From Symmetrospora coprosmae (lineage: Eukaryota > Basidiomycota > Cystobasidiomycetes > Symmetrosporaceae), in assembly GCA_008802785.1 (NCBI GenBank), contig VUYT01000003.1, positions 744,001 through 808,000 of the forward strand: a DNA stretch of 64,000 bases, in the 5' to 3' direction. A program made the translations under genes and the position numbers. Position 1 is the stretch's first letter, and every line of letters begins with the position of its first letter. Below are positions 9,438 to 20,500 of the stretch, one piece after another. The notes beneath the pieces are model-generated. The model did no database searches. It was not told where the DNA came from and saw only the letters and a list, made by a program, of their open reading frames with translations.

Positions 9438-11859
9438 CTACTCGGTTCCCTCTATAAGATCCCGTCGGACCGGAATGCCACTCCTTCTAAGCTCAACCTT
9501 GACATCCTCTATCGGAACTTCCCTCCTGTGGAAGATGCCAGCAGCCAGCGCGGCCTCTACGCCCGTCTGCTCAAACACGTCCGTAAAGTGCTTTGGGCTT
9601 CCCGCGCCTGAGCTCGCTACGACAGGGATGGACACGCTGCGCTTGACGAGGTCGACCAGGCGCGCATCGAACCCGCCCTTCTGCCCGTCCTTGTCGACGC
9701 TGTTGAGCAGGATCTCGCCTGCGCCCAGCCTAGCGCAGCCCTGCACGAGCTGGACGACGTCAATGTCGCGCGCCTCGCGCCCGCCCTTGATTGTGCACTG
9801 GTACCAGCAGTAGCGCTGCCCTTCTGGTCCGAGGTCCGGCGGGAGCGGCGCGCTGTTGGAAGATGTCGGTCTCGAGGCGGAAGAGGGCAGAGAGGGCGAA
9901 GCGAGGTCAACAACGCAAGGACGGTGCACCTCGGCCACCTCGTCAATCGAGTTGGCGTACACGCGCTTCGGGTCGACAGAGACGACAACGGCCTGTGCGC
10001 CGTAAGCCTCAGAGATGGCCTGTATGCTCGACACCGGCGAGGACCTCGACCCCGCCGCACCGTTCGTTGGCTTGTTCTGCTGGAGTGCACAGACCACGAG
10101 CGGAATCAGCACGGGCACGAGGTGGCCATGCGAGTAGCCGAGCCAGAAGGCCAGCGGGGCCCCTGCGGCCAGGATGAACCAATTGTTCCGGAGGAATGCC
10201 CGCGCCCTTCTTCTGATACCACCAGACTCGGCGGTCGACGCTTCACGAACCTGTAGCAGCTCCTCGACAGCCAGCACGGCGTCGCTCCCTATGCTGACCT
10301 TGTCCGCGCCCGCGGCAAAGTACGTCGTTGCGACTTCCAAGGCCGACCGGCTCGTTCCGTCCGGGTCGACCGTGTCTCTGATCCCTCCGCCAATGGTGAG
10401 GGGCACAAAGACGGTCTCTGCGGCCTGTGCGACGACGGCGAGCATGGGCTGGTCGTGCAGGGGACATTGGCGGAACGACGTAATGTTGAGGAGGCAGATC
10501 TCGTCGGCGCCTTCCTCGTAGTAGCGCCGCGTGAGGTCTACCGGCTTGCCCAGGTTCCGCACGGCCGCTTTGCCCTTGGCGGCCGCGGTGGTTGTGGCGC
10601 CGTTTGGCAGTGGTACGGCGAGCTCTTCTTTGCCCTCTGACTGTGCCTGTGCGTCCGACTCGCGGACATCGTACTGGTCCCCCTTTGTCACGACGAGATC
10701 ACCGTCATCGTTCGCGCGCACATCCAGACACGCAACGATGCGCTTGGTGAAGCCGTTCTTGCGCAAGGCGTCGCGCTTCTCTGCGACGGGGACGGACGTG
10801 ATTTTGCTGTCGTCGATGACGCCCGTCTGGCTGAGCCACGCGTGCAGGACGTTCAGGCCCGCCTTCCCGCTCTTCTCTGGGTGGAACTGCGTCGCAAACA
10901 CGTTGCCCTTCTGGACGGACGAGATGAATGTCTCATCGCCGTACTGTGTCGCCGTGAGGGCCCAGTCGCCGACGGCCGCGACGTCGGACGCGGCGAACGA
11001 GTGCACAAAGTAGTATGACGCGGCCCCTTCCACAAAGCCGTACTTTACGGCCTCGGCCGTCGCGGCAGAGACGGGGGACGTCTTGAGCGGGATGGCGCCG
11101 TTCCACCCCATGTGGGGCACGGCTTTGCTGCTGCTGTCGAAGCGACGGATCGAGGCGGGGACGACGCCGAGCCCGGGGAGACCTGGCGCTTCGTCCGAGG
11201 CGGCAAAGAGGGTCTGCATGCCGATGCAGATGCCAAAGCTGCGATGGATGGGAAGGAGCAGTGCCTGCGCTCAGTTATTGTATTGCGCCGAGTATGCCTT
11301 TGACTCGATGAAAGTCTCCGGTGATGCCTGACAGCTCGACGCCTGGAAGGGCAGGCGCGTAGGTTCGATGCAGCAGATTTCCGTCTCCGGCAGTCACTCA
11401 CTATGGCTTGCCCGATGCAATGTAGCGCTTCAATGGCTCTGCCAGTCCCTTGTCCTGCAGGGAGCGCATCGCCTGACCAAAGTGGCCGACGCCGGGGAAG
11501 ATGAGTTGCTGTGGGTGGAGGAGGCAGCACAGGATCACAAGGGAACGACACAGCGTCAGCAGGCTGTATAGCCATAGCCATAGCCATAGCCATAGCCATA
11601 GCCATAGCCATAGCCATAGCCATAGCCATAGCCATCTCCATGACGGGCGAGACGCACGTCGGCCTTTTCGATATCCTCTGGCTTTTCGACCCATTGAAAG
11701 TCGAACCCGAGCTGCTTGATGGCGTTGGCGAGTGAGCGGACATTGCCTGCGCCGTACGAGACGAGGTAGCTGTCATGCCATGGAGGAGGGGCGCTGGTCA
11801 GACGTTGCAGCAGTGCAATGACGCGCTGTCGGGACGCTCCCTTCTCTCTCTCACAGCAT
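9438..11859 (-). CDS. HIS7: imidazole glycerol phosphate synthase (glutamine amidotransferase/cyclase), histidine biosynthesis
   Basis: Bifunctional HisH-HisF fusion that makes imidazole glycerol phosphate and AICAR from PRFAR and glutamine. Exons: 11855-11859, 11658-11769, 11402-11508, 9438-11238; 674 residues as read. The N-terminal amidotransferase has [23 protein letters not shown], the nucleophile region [11 protein letters not shown] (made by a splice) and [11 protein letters not shown]. The C-terminal cyclase barrel has [45 protein letters not shown] and [13 protein letters not shown]. The first exon is only ATGCT; it is inferred because the next acceptor restores [12 protein letters not shown] hydrophobic stretch (10080-10250) inside the barrel is probably a frame-preserving intron; splicing it would give 617 residues. 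Divergent from the phosphoglycerate dehydrogenase gene. Confidence 0.88.
11568..11634. repeat. hexanucleotide microsatellite (AGCCAT)n in a HIS7 intron
   Basis: About eleven near-perfect tandem copies of AGCCAT (minus strand ATGGCT) sit inside the HIS7 intron 11509-11657, close to its donor. Read through in frame it would encode repeating Gly-Tyr. The splice ...EKAD joined to QLIFPGVG removes it, so it is not coding in the model. Confidence 0.9.
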
Positions 11860-12150
11860 GATGGGGATGGCGAGCAGTCTAGTCTGATTTTAGACTGATG
11901 ATGTACGACGTCGCACTGAAATGCTGCCAACAGAGTGTGCTGCTTGCGTTGCCCTGCGTAGGATGACCGTGAAACACTGAGGAGATTACTCTCCTCGCTG
12001 CAATGACTCGCCCCTGTCGCCTGTCGCCCGCCCTCCTCCGCCTGGCCCGTCTGCCTCGCCCCAAAGTGCATCATCGCGCTTCGCCCGCTTGGCCTCCCTC
12101 CATCCATCTTTGCATAGGATATCACACAGAGCAGCATCGCCCCGACGACA
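11860..12150. promoter_or_regulatory. divergent promoter HIS7 / phosphoglycerate dehydrogenase
   Basis: A 291-bp spacer separates the two start codons of histidine and serine biosynthesis genes. I looked for a TGACTC-type Gcn4 site: TGACTCG occurs on the + strand at about 12003-12009, inside the spacer. This would suit joint general amino-acid control, but it is a single short match. Confidence 0.5.
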
Positions 12151-13922
12151 ATGTCCCAGCCCATCTCGCTGCCCAACGTCGGCGGCATCAGCATCAACGC
12201 AGACGCAGTCGCCAGCTCGCCCGCTGCCGCCTTCTCACCGCCAAAGCACCACTACCCCGTCCTCAGCACATCCCCAGGGAACAGCAGCGCCGACGCAGCA
12301 GCAGCAGGCAGCAAGCACAACCCCGGCTCCTTCTCGAGCAGAATGATGGCATCGCCGCGACAGGCAAACGGCTTTCCAGCGTCAGCCTCGGGAACCTCGC
12401 CCGCTTCCGCTGACTTCAGCGGAAAGAGCCCCAGGGATCGCGCAAGATCAATGTCCATCAACGCACAGCAGCCAAAGATCCTGACACCCTTTGTCCCTAA
12501 AAGCATAGAGGAGGTCGACGAGAAGATCCACCCAAAGATCCTCCTGCTCGAGAACGTGAGTGCTGTCACCCCTTCCCACATGGCGTGCTTCCCCTCGACG
12601 CCGGCGACTGACCCAACCTCAACCCTCTTCTCCGCCCAGGTGAACGAGTCGGCTGTCGAGATGCTCAAAGCTCAGGGTTACGAGGTCGACACGGAAAAGT
12701 CGGCACTTGGGGAGGAGGAGCTCATCCAGCGCCTGAACAAGGGGAGCTACTCGGCGCTGGGCATCCGCTCAAAGACGAAAGTCACTGCGAAAGTCATTGA
12801 CAGCGTAAAGAGCGTGAGCCATCCTCATTCCCGTCTCCTGTGCGTCTGCAGCATCCCGCTGATCTGAGCCTTGTTGAACGGCCGCAGCTCGTCGTCATTG
12901 GCTGCTTCTGCATCGGGACAAACCAGGTCGACCTCCTCGCCGGCGCCCGCGCAGGCATTGCCGTCTTCAACTCGCCCTTTTCCAACTCGCGCTCAGTCGC
13001 CGAGCTCGTCATCTCGGAGATTGTGGCGCTCTCGCGGCAGCTGTGCGACCGGAGCAACGAGATGCGCCAGGGCGTGTGGAACAAGGTCTCGAAAGGGTGC
13101 TGGGAGGTCCGGGGAAAGACGCTCGGCATTGTCGGGTACGGGCACATTGGGGCGCAGCTCAGCGTCCTCGCCGAAGCCATGGGCATCCACGTGCGCTACT
13201 TTGACGTCGTCCCCATCATGCCGCTCGGCTCGGCGCAGCAGGTCGCGACCCTCGACGAGCTCCTGGGCATGTCGGACTTCCTCTCGCTGCACGTCCCCGA
13301 GCTGCCAGAGACGACAAACCTCATTGGCGACGAGGAGCTCTCAAAGATGAAGAGAGGGTCGTACCTCATCAACAACGCCCGCGGCAAGGTCGTCGACCTC
13401 CCCGCGCTCGCACGCTCCCTCCGCAGCGGGCACCTCGCCGGCGCGGCCGTCGACGTGTACCCCAAAGAGCCAGCAGGCAACGGCCCGCACTTCAACGACA
13501 GCCTGAATCCATTCTTCAGCGACCTGGCATCGTGCCCCAACCTCATCATGACGCCGCACATTGGCGGGAGCACCGAAGAGGCGCAGCGCATGATTGGCGC
13601 AGAGGTTGGCAGCGCCCTGGTGCGCTACATCAATTTCGGCGCCTCGATCGGCGCAGTCAACTTCCCAGAGGTCTCGCTCAAGCCCATCATCGGCGAAAAC
13701 ATGGTCCGCCTGTGCCACATCCACTTGAACCAGCCCGGTGTCCTGAAAGCCGTCAATGCGGTCCTGGGAGCATACAACGTCGAGAGACAGCTCTCGGACT
13801 CAAAAGGTGACATTGCGTACCTCATGGCCGATATCGCAGAAGTCAGCCCAGAAGGCGTACGGGCAATCTACGATGGCATTACCGTGCTCAAGGCGAATGT
13901 GGCCACGAGGGTTCTCTACTAG
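12151..13922 (+). CDS. SER3: D-3-phosphoglycerate dehydrogenase, serine biosynthesis
   Basis: Oxidises 3-phosphoglycerate to 3-phosphohydroxypyruvate with NAD+, the first step of serine synthesis. Exons: 12151-12555, 12640-12813, 12888-13922; 537 residues. After a Ser/Ala-rich N-terminal extension of about 110 residues, the substrate domain begins at KILLLENVNESAVEML. The NAD-binding Rossmann motif is GKTLGIVGYGHIGAQ; the catalytic regions are INNARGKVVDLPAL and TPHIGGSTEEAQ. A C-terminal ACT domain (VRLCHIHLNQPGVLKAVN) suggests allosteric control by serine. The symbol is by family (SER3/SER33 in yeast). The N-terminal extension is longer than in yeast. Confidence 0.93.
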
Positions 13923-14331
13923 ACGTACGGGGACAGTTCTGCTTGCTTGCTTGAATAATAGACATGCTGTTAGATCCGGATAGACTAGTCCGCCGAAAAA
14001 GCGTAATGCAGATGATCGTCGTCGTTCGCTATGCCTCAGAAGGGAGGCAGAAGAGACAGGCGTCAGCTGAGTCCTTGATGCGACATGCTCTGGAGGTTGT
14101 GACTTCCATATTCATGAGAGGGGAGGAAAAACAGCGACGCCGGGCACATCCTTAGTGGAGGGGCACGACTTCCGAGGAGCAGATCGGAGGTATATGCTTG
14201 GCTGGCTCGATGGGCGTCGCTTGTGCGGGTCCCTCCGCAAGTCTCGCCTTGGGGCACGCATGCATCAGACAGACAGCTGAAGCGCTGGCAAAGTGTATCG
14301 GCTACCTTGACTGTCCTGCTCGATCCCGCCA
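13923..14331. other. convergent intergenic region
   Basis: About 410 bp after the phosphoglycerate dehydrogenase gene. A weak minus-strand ORF (14063-14356) has no coding character I can support; it may belong to the 3' end of the unresolved gene that follows. Confidence 0.35.
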
Positions 14332-15616
14332 CTACTGGCCTGCCGCAGGCGGACACTGCGTCCGCGCGAAAGCAGGGCGAGTTCGTCTGGCGTGCAGACG
14401 CACAGGGGACCGCGCATATGGGGCGGCCCTTCCATCGGGGTGGAAGTCCTGCACAATGTCGCTGTATGCGGCTCTGGAGGAACAGTGTCCGATAGATAGC
14501 TTACGAAGGTTCAGTCTCTGGAGAACGTCCTTCTGGGATGCCTCTACGTCGTGATTCGTGATCTCGAGTCTTGCGATGGATAGATTACGCAACAGGGACG
14601 CTTGCAGGCTTCTGCGCGTATCCATTGGGGACGTGCCGCCATGCAGTGCTTCCTTGAGGTATCCATGCACTGACTCGACTGCGCCAGAAGCTGAGATAAT
14701 GAGCTGAAGAGCGTCTTTATGAATTTCAGGCTCGTACGCCCCGCAGCTGGCTGCTTCGTTGATCTCCTTCCTGACGGTGGCCAAGGCGTGCTCGCGGTAA
14801 CGGCGAGGTCGGCCTCGCCGACGCGCCGCTCAACTCTCTCACAGAGGGCCAATCGAACCTCGACTCGCTCGGCCTCGCAGTGGAACTACTACAAGGCGTC
14901 CAGTGCCACGCTTTGGCCTGACGATGGCCCTTGTGAGCTTCTTGCGCCCTCCCACCATGTCGCTGTTGCCAGATTCCGCTGGATGAATCCGAAACTGTCG
15001 AACAGCTCGGAGCTGGTTAAGAACACCCGTTCTTGTGGGTGTTTCTCGTGTTGACGAAGTGCTCGTCGTCGAACCACTTCTCCTTGATCTGCGCGTACCA
15101 TATGGCCCTCTGCTCTCTAGACTCGACATGCCACTGCAGCTGGACCAGAAAGACCAGTGTATAGTGAGATCCTTGTTGCCGTGCAAGGGCAGTGACGACC
15201 AGAGCGACCACTGTCGTCGTTGCGATGTACTGCGGAGATTGTCATTGACGAGCTCTGTCGCCAAGCATTCGCTAGATCTCATCTGTCGTGCGCCAAAGGT
15301 TAGCCAGATCGCTGCAAGATGGTAGTCAGTCGCATCAGCTGCAGCAGCTGTAAGCAGAGGCTCAACAGCCTCGGGCACTGGCAGCCTCCCCAATGTGGGA
15401 GACGTGGAGGAGAGAGGCATCTGAGCGTAGCTCTGGCTTTTATACTTGTGGCCTGAGGGTGATCTTCCGGGACTGCGGAGGTTCTGCGTCGTCGGCTAAC
15501 ATAGGACCGAGGCAATTGTGCAGGCTTGTCATCTGCTTCCAAGCGAGCCTGTACATGTGTGCCTCTGCCAGATGCTTCAGCAGGTCGCGCATAGGGAAGC
15601 CTGCAAAGATGGACAG
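14332..15616 (-). CDS. unresolved multi-exon hypothetical protein
   Basis: Several minus-strand blocks look coding but could not be joined end to end. Block 1 (about 15616-15443) reads FPMRDLLKHLAEAHMYRLAW. Block 2 (about 15240-15030) includes LVFLVQLQWHVESREQRA and IWYAQIKEKWFDDEHF. Block 3 (about 15010-14900) includes SSELFDSFGFIQRNLATATW and joins through a GTAGTA...CGTCAG intron to block 4, which reads KEINEAASCGAYEPEIHKD and LLRNLSIARLEITNHDVEAS and ends at 14332. The character is helical and repeat-like, as in TPR or HEAT proteins. I do not recognise the family. The start is unknown; an ATG at 15836 just downstream of the PP4 gene stop is one candidate. A TATAAAAG sits at about 15435-15442. 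It could be a fast-evolving gene or a decaying one. Confidence 0.4.
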
Positions 15617-15857
15617 TCAGATGCCAGCCTCCTAAGCGAGCCGTGGCTGGGAGTAATCGAGGTACCTCGTCGTTAGCGCATTAGCCTGTGAACAGCCGCT
15701 GCTACGCGTCAGTCGTCATCCAGCAATACCTGGTCGTCAGTACGAGCGGGGGAACAGGTAGGCCATTCAGACGCTGGCTTGTCTTGCTGTTGTACAACGA
15801 CATCGGGGATGGAGTATGGTCAGGCTGCGCAGACATGCATGGAAGTCTTGAGCATGA

Positions 15858-17203
15858 TCAGATGCTAGGCTTCCGCGTCCGCGTCGGACTCCCTGGCAGC
15901 TCGGGGCTTCCGTGTGCGTTTCTTGGCGGACTGCCCTGTGGGTCGGATATTGGCTCCGGGTGGTCTGCCATGCCAGTCGGCTGCGGAGCTGTCACGCTCG
16001 GCGGGAGAGGGTCGAGCTGAGAGACGAATGAACGTTAGACAGGGTTGCTTTGGAGCAACCTTCAACCACACGACTCACCTCGTCTACCCTTCCGCCTGTC
16101 GGAGACGCGGTGGGGAGCTGCGGCGAGCCGCCTTCTGCGAGCGAGGCATCGTGACCGTTGACTGGCGCCAGATGCGGCGAGGAAGAGCTGTGCGCAGCGC
16201 TGTCAAGATGTATGCTGTCACCGTCCAGCGAGGCATCCGAGGCCGTCATCCACGGTATTGGCGAGAGGAGCGGCGAAGGGGATGCAGACATTGCTCGTGT
16301 TGACGAGAGAAGCGCGGGCGAGGTCGAGTTGGCTGACACTTGGCCCAAGATGGCAGTTTCTGCAGGCCCGGATGCCAGCGCGTACGTGTCGGCTACGTAG
16401 GCTGAAGTTCCTGATGAGACGTGCAGGGTCCGATGCAAGGCCCGTAGGTATTTGACCTTAGTGGTGTACTGAGACATAGGCTTGCGCGAGAGCTCGGTCA
16501 GCCTTTGTATCGTGAAGGGTGCTTCGCTGTGACCGAGATGTCGCGTTAGACTGGCAGGTCGACGCGACTTGCAGTTGACGCAAGCAGCTCACGAAAAGCT
16601 TGCGAGCTGCTTGTTCACTTCTTCTATGAGCGATGACGACTGCTGGCGCGCCGTGTGTGTAAGGCTCTCCTTGTCGTCATCGTCTCCAGCCATGAGGGTG
16701 TCGACATCGCCCTGCGAGCTCTGCGTCCGCCCTGGCGGAAGGAGGGGAAGGCTATTGCGTATCTGTGCATTCGTGCGTGCGAGGGGGCGTGCGCGTCCAA
16801 GGATGCGGGAAGATCATTAGGAGTGTCCAGATAGCCAGACGAACGGGAGGCCTTCTCACCTCGTCTATGCGATACCGCACCATTGGCTGCAGCTCATCCC
16901 ATGGCGTCCTGTCAGGCGCACACCAACAGCATGAGCATGGAAGGGAGTCTTGCAAGTGTCTCGCTGCTGCTCTGCTCCTGTCGAGAGCCTCACGCGACAA
17001 TGCCTGTTGTGGCCAGCTCTTCGAGGATGCCATCGTACTCTGTTGCGCGCGGGTGAAGACAAACGAGAGCTCAACGCTTCGAGCTGGCTGCATATCACCA
17101 AACTGCACTCACCGTCTCTCCACTCAAAGGTGGCAGCGGCCGGGGGAGCTAGATCGTGGCTGTCCTTGCTTGGCGCTGTCGCTGTCGCTGTCGTGCGCAA
17201 CAA
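15858..17203 (-). CDS. protein phosphatase 4 core regulatory subunit R2 (PPP4R2 family)
   Basis: Binds the PP4 catalytic subunit in the complex that acts on DNA-damage and cell-cycle phosphoproteins. Exons (5' end uncertain): 17113-17203, 16994-17039, 16860-16908, 16593-16762, 16079-16526, 15858-16016; at least 320 residues. Splicing rebuilds a clear family pattern: FEWRDEYDGILEELATTGIV, then TPWDELQPMVRYRIDE, then SSLI-EEVNKQLASFSE, then APFTIQRLTELSRKPMSQYT and VKYLRALHRTLHVSS. The tail is Ser/Pro-rich and acidic. The 46-nt and 49-nt exons have precise phase matches. No in-frame ATG lies in the first visible exon, so a short upstream exon with the start is probably missing from this model. 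This symbol-less call rests on motif order, not a search. Confidence 0.72.
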
Positions 17204-17541
17204 GTGACTGTCAGCGAGCTCGCAGATGCGTACAGGGCAGGAAGGCAGGCAGCATGGCCAACGTGGTGAGACTCAACTCGCTTCTGGTGTTGATGACATC
17301 GCGGCCATCGTGTGGTCTGTGTCTGCTACAGCATGCAGAGGGTGGAAGAGCAAGGCACAACTCGTACAGAGAACGCGACTTCTGGCGGGCAGAGACATGG
17401 ATGCGGACAGAAGATGGTGGTGTTCTATATGTGCATGCAAGCTCTGTATCGACTCCGTGTTCTATGCAACAACAATGCACTCTGTACTCTGTACAGATAG
17501 AGGTTATAGGCTGAAGTGACGACCTCTATGCATGCAGACGT
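17204..17541. other. intergenic, histidine kinase 3' end to PP4R2 5' end
   Basis: About 340 bp. It probably contains the PP4R2 promoter and its unseen first exon. No other feature noted. Confidence 0.4.
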
Positions 17542-20500
17542 CTAGGCTGTCTGCCGGCGCAATGCTGGCGGCGACGAGCTGCCGGAGGGTCGCACAGATT
17601 GCCCTGAACCGCCTGATGGCAATCCTGCCAGCAGCGCTTGAATGCGAGCAATGATAGCTGGTACCTTGAACGGCTTGGAGATCTATACCAAAGCCGGATA
17701 ACCAAGACTCAGCCTTCACGCGCAGGAACAGAAAAAAAAAAAAAGGGCGAGGCAAGCGAGATCAACACTCACAGTACCGTCAAACCCCGCTAGCTCCATT
17801 GTCTGAATCTGCTCTGCTCGAGCGTTGGCCGTCACTGCAAGGGTAGGCAGATGACCCTTGATAGTTTGTTCTGCCTGCATTTGGCGGATGATGCGGATCG
17901 TGGCGATCCCATCGAGGATGGGCATCTGTTTGTGAGAGTGCCAAGGAAAAGGATAGTCAGAGACAGCACATTGCGCAAATATGAGTGAGACCGACAAGGC
18001 CCACCTCAATGTCCATGAGGATGCACGAGATGGGTGATCCATCCGCTTTCACCCATTGACTCTCCTTGATGATCTCGAGCGCCTCCTCGCCATGGTTGGC
18101 AACACTGACAGTGCAGCCCATCCGGCTCAGGTGCTTCTGGAGCAATTTCTGGTTCACGAGGTTGTCCTCGACCACAAGGATGTGCAGGTCTCGAAGGGGG
18201 GCCGTCATAGGGTCGATACCTGGGCTCGAGGGTACCATGGGCGAATCGCTTGCGGGGAGTCGATTCACAGCTTCTGGAGACAGGACAGGCGCACGGGGAA
18301 GTTGTGCCATGGGGCTGTTCTTCTGTACAGTGTCCGGCGACTGGGATGCGTCGGCAGACGACGTGAAGGGCGCGCTGCACCGCTTCGCCGGAATGCAGAA
18401 GGTGAACGTCGAGCCGACTCCTCGTTCGGACGAGACATTGATGGCTCCGCCAAGCTGCTCAGCTATCCGTCGGCAGATGAAGAGGCCGAGACCTTGTGTG
18501 GATGACGGAGGAAGCGCCAGTCAGCACGGGCGCAGAAAAGGATGGGAGACGGATTTTGACTCACCCGATCCGCCATACGAGATGTGCGTGCGCGGATTGG
18601 CCTGCTTGAACCGCTGGAACAGGCCACTGACTTCCTCGGGCGTTAGACCTCGTCCCGAGTCAGCGACCGACACCACAAGCCAGACAGAGTCCTGGTCAAC
18701 CGCAACGGCGGACGAGGAGGTGGTCGTTTCGTCTAGTTCACTGGCAGCTACAGTCGTTCCAGCCAGCGGCGGTCGCGTCTCCGACACGTCGAGACCGACC
18801 GTGATCTTTCGGATCTTTGACGCCGCAGTAAATTTGATGGCGTTGGTGAGAAGGTTTATGAGGAGCTGGTTGACCCGGCTCGGATCGGTAAGGACGTAGT
18901 CGACTCGCAGATCGACAAAGGTGGTACTCGTCCTGAGTTCAGAGATGATGGACTTGCTCTGCATCTCGCCTTTGAAGATCTGCAGCGTCTCGCGGATGAA
19001 TTCCACAGGTTTGGAGGGGACCGGCGTGACGATGAGGAATTGATTGTCGAGCTTGCTGAGCGTGAGGATATCGTCGATAAGACGCGTCATGTGAACGCAG
19101 CAGTGGCTAATGATCTTGAGGTCCTGCAGCGTGTCCTCGACCTCTGTCTGGAAGCGCGCCGTTGGGACAAGGCTCGAAGACGACGTGGCAGGAAGAGCAG
19201 GAGTGACGCGGCCGATGGGAGAGGAACCCGCACTCGTCCGAACAAGTTCCTCCAGACGCTCAGCAGACGAGTCCGCCGAGAGTATGATGGCCGACAGTGG
19301 ATTGCGCAGCTCGTGCGAGGTCATGTCGATGAATCTCTCCTGCGCGTGACGAAGCTCGATAGCCTCCTCCGCGCGCTTGACCTGATAGAGCTCATTCTGC
19401 TTCTTCATGGTGATGTCGGTGAGAACGCCCGTGATCGCAACGATGTTGCCCGAGTCGTCGAGCTCCGGCACCGATACAGCCCAGCACCAGCGGTCCAATT
19501 GGTCGTCGGGCTGGCGCTTCCACCTGAACTCGCATGGCGGGATGCCAGCTTTGCTCTCGAGAATGTCCTCCCAAAGCTTGATGCAGACGGCTTTGTCGTC
19601 CTCGTGAACCGAGTCAAGGAACGTACTCGGATCGCGGTCCCGCGGGTGCCCAGAGATCTTCCACCACGCTTCGTTGGCGAATGTGATCTCTCCGCTGCGA
19701 TACATCACGCGCGTAGTACGGCGGTCAAAGTGAGCCAGTCAGCTCTGGCGGACTAATGACATGCCTGAAATCACATTGATACACACCTTGGCGTCGCAGT
19801 CCAGATTCCAGCAGGCGAGATCTCGGTCATCTTGACAAACTTTAGCTCGGAAGACTTGAGCTCGTCGGTCCGAGCGCCCAGGAGCTGGTGCAGCTCTTCG
19901 TTCTTGCGCTTGATGAGAGCGGCAAAGAAGCGCGAGCGGCGCAGTTCCTCGTTGACGAGGCGGATGCTCGTGATGCCATGCGATACCTGGGAGCGGAAGA
20001 GGTCCAGGAAGACCTTGTAGTCTTCTCCGTACGCTTTCCTCGGGTTCGTTCCAATCACGGCAATAGCGCGCAGGTCGTCATCGACCGTCATTATCGGCAT
20101 AATGACGAGTACAGTGATGAGATCGTCCATGACAGTTCTGTCGAGCAGAGGCTGCAGCTCTGCCATGTCCTCCTCGCCGATGACGACCTCGCGATGCGTT
20201 TCCTCCACCTCGCGGAAGTACTTCAGGAAGAGCGAATGCGTCTTGAGTCGGACGGCTTCGTCCACCTTCTCCTGGTCTGAACCTGGGTTGTCCTCTGACG
20301 GCGGGATTTGCTTTGGGAAGATTTCGCTGCCTTCCGAGACACCCGCAGTGGCCGCGAGGATGAAGGTCGAGGCGGGTCCTATGCGGCGCGTTTCATCGCT
20401 CAAAGTCGCTTTCGTTGGCTCTCCGGTTGACCTGCCCTTCGACGAAGTTTCGGCTTTCCCGCCCTGTGGCGAACCAGCAGGGAAACCCTGGCTACTCTGA

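Noticed and set aside
11568-11634. regular repeat considered as a CRISPR-like or coding Gly-Tyr repeat
   Set aside because: Units are contiguous hexamers without spacers, and the repeat is removed by a well-supported HIS7 intron in a eukaryotic genome.
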